A stretch of DNA of 8,045 nucleotides, from contig JAQVGK010000139.1 in the NCBI GenBank assembly GCA_028696755.1, positions 1 to 8,045 on the forward strand, read 5' to 3'. Each line of letters starts with the position of its first letter. Positions within the stretch are counted from its first letter, which is position 1. A program made the translations under genes and the position numbers. The DNA is from Bacteroidales bacterium. Lineage in GTDB: Bacteria > Bacteroidota > Bacteroidia > Bacteroidales > ML635J-15. Shown here piece after piece: positions 4,287 to 8,045 of this stretch. The notes below the pieces were generated by a model. That model searched no databases. It was not told the origin of the DNA and worked only from the letters and a program-made list of their open reading frames with translations.

Positions 4287-6680
4287 TTAATTCGCCTCCT
4301 CCATATTAAACATTCCTTTTTTATCTTCCTTTTTACCAAATCCAAAAGTATAGCGGATATTTATTCCAAATCGGCGATTGTCGGTATATCGGTTTCCCCA
4401 TGCTGTAACCGAACCTTGATCAATTTCGTATTCTACCACCATAGTTTTTAGAATATCGCGGGCATTTAGACTGATTGTAAGTCTATCGTCGAAGAAAGTT
4501 TGACGTAAACCGACATTTACGGCTCCAAAATTCTTTAATTCGTAAAAGTCCATCTGCCCATTAATCATCATAAAACCACTGAAAGTAAGCCTCGTATTTG
4601 CAAAAAGTTTTAGTTGATGAAATGTAAATAATCGCCAACTTCCACGAGTGTATTGCAGCGGTTCACCTTCGTAAAAGCCATCGTATTCGTTTAGATTATA
4701 TTGTGCTCCTCCACCGAAGAAATATCTACCGCCTGGCGGAATTCCAATCATCCCGCGAAAATAAGTTTCGGTGCTTTTACCAAGGTTGTCATATGTTCTG
4801 ACAACCACTCCCGGATTATTGGCATCCTCGTACATCACACCCGAGAAAATATCTGTTGTATAATTTCTGCCAACTGCAAAAACTGGGTAAGATTCGTAGC
4901 TGACATTAATCTCAATGTTATCAGTAAACTGTGGTTTTAACGCAGGATTTCCGGCTTCATACATAAACTGATCTACAAAGTTAATGTTAGGGTTAAGCAT
5001 TTCGTAGCCTGGACGACTGATTGTACGGCGGTAAATAGCATATCCGTGCAATTCAAAATCTTTCATTTTAAAAACCCTTCTGCTCAAATACACATAAGGA
5101 AAGAAATCTGCTCTATTAATCAAAAAGCTTGTGTCGGAAGGAATAGTTTGCTTTCCATTCATGTAGGTGTGCTCCATTCTCACACCTGCTTTTAACACAA
5201 ATTCTTTAACAAGGGTTTTCGACAATTGTAAGTAAACAGCATTTATATTTTCGGTGTACAAAAACGAATTCGTACGAATAGGATCAGAAAAAGTTAGTCC
5301 GCCAAATCTCACATTAAACTCCGCATCGTTACCAAATTGCTGATACGAGCTCTTTAATCCAGTCTCAAGCTTCAATTTTTTAGGGAATTGCTTTGTATAA
5401 TCTGATTGTAAACTTATGAAATGTCGGTTTTGAAGAGTTTTGCCCGAACCAGTTAAAGTGTAAACATCAGGAAAAGTAAAATCATAAATATAATCCTGAT
5501 TAGTATTCCGACTGCTGTAGTTATACCCCAACTTAGTATCCCATTCAGAACCTAATGTGTCGGGTTTGTAATTTAAAGTAAAATCTTGTTGCAGATTTAG
5601 AAAAATTGCATTGTTAATAATATCGTTATCGTTACTACTTAACTTAATATCTTCGACGGTTTCCGAAAAATTGGTATTGAGAGTATTCGACTCCATATCG
5701 GTAAAATTGATTCGACCATCGTAGCTAAATACTGTTTTCTCGGACAGATCATAATTTATCCCATACCCAGTATAAACCTGATGATTTAAACGATCTGTTG
5801 TTGCATTCTGATAGAGAAAAGTATCAATCTCCATCACCCTTTTAACGTTTAAAATCTCTTCGTTATGACGATAATGATAATTAGCATTTAGATACATAGT
5901 TGACTTCTCGCCACTGTCGTTCATTGTAAAACCAAGTTCACCATTACTATATTTACTTTGATTTGCTCCGGCAGTGAGAGATCCAAAACGTCCTATCTTC
6001 ACACCCTTTTTCAGCACAATATTTACAATTCCGCCCGAACTCGAAGCATCGTATTTGGTAGAAGGAGTACGCATAACTTCGATTCGCTGAACCGAACCTG
6101 GAGGCAAACTTTGAAGAATGGTAGAAATATCCTGATTACTCATTTTCTGCTCACGTCCGTTAATGTAAATTTTTGCAGGAGTAGCCGAATTTAAAAAAAT
6201 TCCACCATCCTGATCGACATATAAACCTGGTGTGCTCTCCAAAACTTCGAGAGTATTGTTACTTACATGAGCTAAACTCTCTGGGTCGACAATCATTTTA
6301 TCGTCCTCTTGTCGAATTAGAGGTGTTTTAGCAGCAACCGTAACCTCATCAAGCTGATAAGCACCTTCTTTCATGCGGAATTCAAATTCACGCTCATCAT
6401 CACGTATCGAAATGGATTTTTCAAGTGTTTCGTAGCCTATAAAACTAATTTTCACAGCATACAAAGTACTTTCGAGATTATCGAAAACTGCCAAGCCTTT
6501 TAAATCGGTAGTAGCAAAATATGTTGTAGAATCGGATGCTTTTGTGAGTTGAACCGTTGCACCTGGTAGAGAGTGGCGCTCTGTATCTTTAATAACAACC
6601 TTAACCTGCTGTCCGAAAACATAGCCAGAAAAATTGATTACAGAAATAAACACAGCTGCAAATAGAAATAGTCTCTTCAT
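4287..6680 (-). CDS. TonB-dependent receptor, outer membrane beta-barrel family (PF14905-type)
   Basis: Outer-membrane protein of 797 residues. Residues 1-23 are a signal peptide (cut after Y-V-F-G). Residues 25 to about 105 form a carboxypeptidase-regulatory-like beta-sandwich (L-P-G-A-T-V at 38-43, F-I-G-Y-E at 80-84). The plug domain runs from E-V-T-V (112-115) to about 226, with T-P-G-L-Y-V-D-Q-D-G (150-159), I-Y-I-N-G (171-175), S-L-P-P-G-S-V-Q-R-I-E-V (191-202) and G-G-I-V-N-I-V-L-K-K (216-225). The rest is barrel, rich in alternating aromatic strands, ending in R-Y-T-F-G-F-G and a charged 13-residue tail. This is not a SusC protein: there is no SusD beside it. The ligand cannot be read from the sequence. 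It is expected to import a small molecule or to act as an envelope barrel of this family. It converges on marR with only 4 bases between stops, so no separate terminator fits there. Confidence 0.9.
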   Translation of the reverse strand: MKRLFLFAAVFISVINFSGYVFGQQVKVVIKDTERHSLPGATVQLTKASDSTTYFATTDLKGLAVFDNLESTLYAVKISFIGYETLEKSISIRDDEREFEFRMKEGAYQLDEVTVAAKTPLIRQEDDKMIVDPESLAHVSNNTLEVLESTPGLYVDQDGGIFLNSATPAKIYINGREQKMSNQDISTILQSLPPGSVQRIEVMRTPSTKYDASSSGGIVNIVLKKGVKIGRFGSLTAGANQSKYSNGELGFTMNDSGEKSTMYLNANYHYRHNEEILNVKRVMEIDTFLYQNATTDRLNHQVYTGYGINYDLSEKTVFSYDGRINFTDMESNTLNTNFSETVEDIKLSSNDNDIINNAIFLNLQQDFTLNYKPDTLGSEWDTKLGYNYSSRNTNQDYIYDFTFPDVYTLTGSGKTLQNRHFISLQSDYTKQFPKKLKLETGLKSSYQQFGNDAEFNVRFGGLTFSDPIRTNSFLYTENINAVYLQLSKTLVKEFVLKAGVRMEHTYMNGKQTIPSDTSFLINRADFFPYVYLSRRVFKMKDFELHGYAIYRRTISRPGYEMLNPNINFVDQFMYEAGNPALKPQFTDNIEINVSYESYPVFAVGRNYTTDIFSGVMYEDANNPGVVVRTYDNLGKSTETYFRGMIGIPPGGRYFFGGGAQYNLNEYDGFYEGEPLQYTRGSWRLFTFHQLKLFANTRLTFSGFMMINGQMDFYELKNFGAVNVGLRQTFFDDRLTISLNARDILKTMVVEYEIDQGSVTAWGNRYTDNRRFGINIRYTFGFGKKEDKKGMFNMEEAN

Positions 6681-6703
6681 AAATTTCCGAACAATAATCT
6701 CTG

Positions 6704-6711
6704 CGAAGATA
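6704..6711 (-). promoter_or_regulatory. Possible -7 element of the receptor gene
   Basis: On the minus strand this reads TATCTTCG, one base from the Bacteroidota -7 consensus TAnnTTTG, and ends 23 bases before the receptor ATG. I see no clear TTG-type -33 element at the expected distance upstream, and the surrounding DNA is so AT-rich that near matches are frequent. The 94-base gap after the preceding gene does leave room for a separate promoter. Confidence 0.22.
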
Positions 6712-6774
6712 ATTTTATAAATTTTGATTTTAAGAGGTTTTAGTTAAAATTTGGTTAATTAGGAATAAATCAAC

Positions 6775-7224
6775 TCAAATTTTTCTAAACAACAAAGTAT
6801 TTCTCGTGTGCGCCGAAAAATGCGCCTCTACTTCATCACCCTCTTCTATGCTTTGATACTCTTTCTCGCTAACTACAAATTTCTCATTATTCACAACAAC
6901 ATAAGTTATTCTGTTTTTTCCAGTCGTTGCATTCTTTGTTTGAACTTTTCCTCGAACACAATATTTGAATCCTGCATCAACATCCTTTTTAAAACGTAGG
7001 TAAATAATGTAGGCTGGAATTGCCATCATCGCATCAAAAGAAATTACAACAATAACTCTTGTTAAAAACTCTGAATGTGGAACCACCAAAATAAGAAATG
7101 TAAAAATTACTGCCGAAATAGTTAAGACAATTAATGGGAACTTTCGTTTTTTATTTAAAACAGAAATATCATCCTGAGTTAGAGTTAGTTGTTGCCGTTT
7201 ACTAAATTCACCGTATGAGATCAT
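6775..7224 (-). CDS. Hypothetical two-helix membrane protein with C-terminal soluble domain
   Basis: I do not recognise this 149-residue protein. It has a hydrophilic N-terminus (1-28), two hydrophobic segments (about 29-48 and 57-76) forming a helical hairpin, and a soluble C-terminal part (about 80-149). With K-K-R-K before the first helix and R-F-K-K after the second, the positive-inside rule places both ends in the cytoplasm. The C-terminal part looks all-beta: V-R-G-K-V (90-94), I-T-Y-V-V-V-N-N-E-K-F-V-V (106-118), then E-Y-Q-S-I-E-E-G-D-E-V-E-A-H (122-135). This alternating pattern with a G-D turn recalls small SH3- or OB-like barrels, but that is only a visual impression. The start codon lies 2 bases after the stop of the barrel gene upstream, so the two are almost certainly cotranscribed. 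It has one cysteine (89). Confidence 0.75.
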   Translation of the reverse strand: MISYGEFSKRQQLTLTQDDISVLNKKRKFPLIVLTISAVIFTFLILVVPHSEFLTRVIVVISFDAMMAIPAYIIYLRFKKDVDAGFKYCVRGKVQTKNATTGKNRITYVVVNNEKFVVSEKEYQSIEEGDEVEAHFSAHTRNTLLFRKI

Positions 7225-7226
7225 GT

Positions 7227-7958
7227 CTAATTATTGCTTAAATATTTAACAATATCTATCTTATAATAAAACGAAAAATTTACCTCGAACGAGCCTTGAA
7301 AAAGGAAGGTTACAGGAAGTTTGCTTTTAAATTTATACTTTGAGAATGACATTCCCAAACTAATTTTATCATTAAAATCATGCTTTACTCCGGCAGTAAA
7401 TCCTGTCATATTAATTGTAATAGGACTAATTTTTAGATTATGATTCCATGTTGTGGTAACCATTCCAAAATAATAATCATAACTCGTTTTTGAGCCGTCA
7501 ACTTGATATTTACCTGCAAGAGATGTCTTATAGCTCAAGCCACCATAAAGGTGTGTATTTTTAAGTTTTAAATCCAAATAAATTGGAATTCCAACCGTAT
7601 ATAAACCAGTATAACAATCATATTCATTGCTATATCTTGGCTCATGAGGATCACGATTGTCATAATAATGCCGAATAGCTCCTTTATATTTCGAGAAACT
7701 AATCTCAGTAGTTAAAATTAAAAAATTAAAAAGTTGATATTCATAGAAAATGGCGATTTCCTTGGTCCCTGCGTAAGAAACCCATTTGGCAGTACTCCCA
7801 TAACTCAAACTTTGTTCAAAAGGATCTTCACCTAATCTACCATATCCACCTGTTGCTTTTAAACCAACAATATGCTGAGATTGCATTTCTAGGCTAGCTC
7901 CCAGAATACAAAACAGAGAAATTATAAAGAATAGTATTTTATTTTTGCTTTCTGTCAT
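7227..7958 (-). CDS. Outer membrane beta-barrel protein (PF13568-like)
   Basis: Predicted small outer-membrane barrel of 243 residues. An N-terminal signal peptide (hydrophobic 8-22, likely cut near Q28 in M-Q-S-Q-H) is followed by amphipathic beta-strands with alternating aromatic residues, for example V-G-L-K-A-T-G-G-Y-G, I-F-Y-E-Y-Q-L-F, V-G-I-P-I-Y-L-D-L-K-L-K, L-Y-G-G-L-S-Y-K and F-T-A-G-V-K-H-D-F. The phrase G-I-P-I-Y-L, followed by a strand turning into a G-G-L or A-G-V turn, is typical of porin-family/OMP_b-brl_2 proteins of Bacteroidota. These have few known functions and no ligand can be proposed. It ends in F-Y-Y-K-I-D-I-V-K-Y-L-S-N-N. It is first in a probable two-gene unit with the membrane protein downstream, and may share a transcript with the receptor further on. 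The first ATG is used because the signal peptide needs it. Confidence 0.8.
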   Translation of the reverse strand: MTESKNKILFFIISLFCILGASLEMQSQHIVGLKATGGYGRLGEDPFEQSLSYGSTAKWVSYAGTKEIAIFYEYQLFNFLILTTEISFSKYKGAIRHYYDNRDPHEPRYSNEYDCYTGLYTVGIPIYLDLKLKNTHLYGGLSYKTSLAGKYQVDGSKTSYDYYFGMVTTTWNHNLKISPITINMTGFTAGVKHDFNDKISLGMSFSKYKFKSKLPVTFLFQGSFEVNFSFYYKIDIVKYLSNN

Positions 7959-8013
7959 TCAATTTAAATTTAAGTCCAATCGATGAGTTTAAGTAAAATG
8001 GAATAAATAAGAA

Positions 8014-8029
8014 GCGTCCCTCAGCGACA
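8014..8029 (-). repeat. Possible fragment of an intergenic repeat
   Basis: On the minus strand this reads TGTCGCTGAGGGACGC. Its first nine bases, TGTCGCTGA, are identical to the right end of hairpin repeat copy 2 plus its next two bases (3428-3436). The block is conspicuously GC-rich inside an AT-rich leader upstream of the barrel gene. Nine shared bases may be chance, and no full hairpin is present within the window. Confidence 0.2.
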
Positions 8030-8045
8030 ATAAAAATGTAGTTTA

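Noticed and set aside
4287..6680. Receptor as a SusC-type glycan importer working with the fucosidase
   Set aside because: Length and barrel style fit the PF14905 group, there is no SusD gene, and it is on the opposite strand with four unrelated genes between.

Overview
The window looks like a chromosomal segment from a member of the Bacteroidota. The signs are AT-rich DNA, A-rich leaders without Shine-Dalgarno sequences, a PF14905-type TonB-dependent receptor with an N-terminal carboxypeptidase-regulatory-like domain, a PF13568-like outer-membrane barrel, and a secreted GH29 fucosidase. The style suggests the Marinilabiliales/Prolixibacteraceae side of the phylum, but that placement is a guess. 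No rRNA, tRNA, CRISPR array, transposase or phage gene is visible.

Layout. Positions 1-368 are non-coding and hold degenerate GCAGTRARCGGT-type repeats. A secreted alpha-L-fucosidase follows (369-1793, +). Next comes a four-gene plus-strand cluster: pirin-type cupin (1930-2646), FMN nitroreductase (2760-3377), DoxX-type membrane protein (3474-3836) and a MarR-family regulator (3833-4282, overlapping doxX by 4 bases). The cluster converges, with a 4-base gap, on a minus-strand block. Read in its own direction, that block is an outer-membrane barrel (7958-7227), a small two-helix membrane protein (7224-6775) and a TonB-dependent receptor (6680-4287).

How the genes work together. The pirin/nitroreductase/DoxX/MarR set has the parts list of the quinone and electrophile resistance loci of Firmicutes (mhqNOP with MhqR, catDE with YodB/CatR), with a pirin in the place of the ring-cleaving dioxygenase. 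All four proteins lack cysteine. A perfect TGTTGCAACA palindrome lies just upstream of the first gene and is a candidate operator for the MarR protein. A nearly identical 37-bp hairpin repeat follows both the pirin gene and the nitroreductase gene, with its stem starting 22 and 21 nt after the stop codon. This cluster is the most interesting part of the window. The fucosidase and the envelope genes look like ordinary Bacteroidota genes without an obvious functional link to it.
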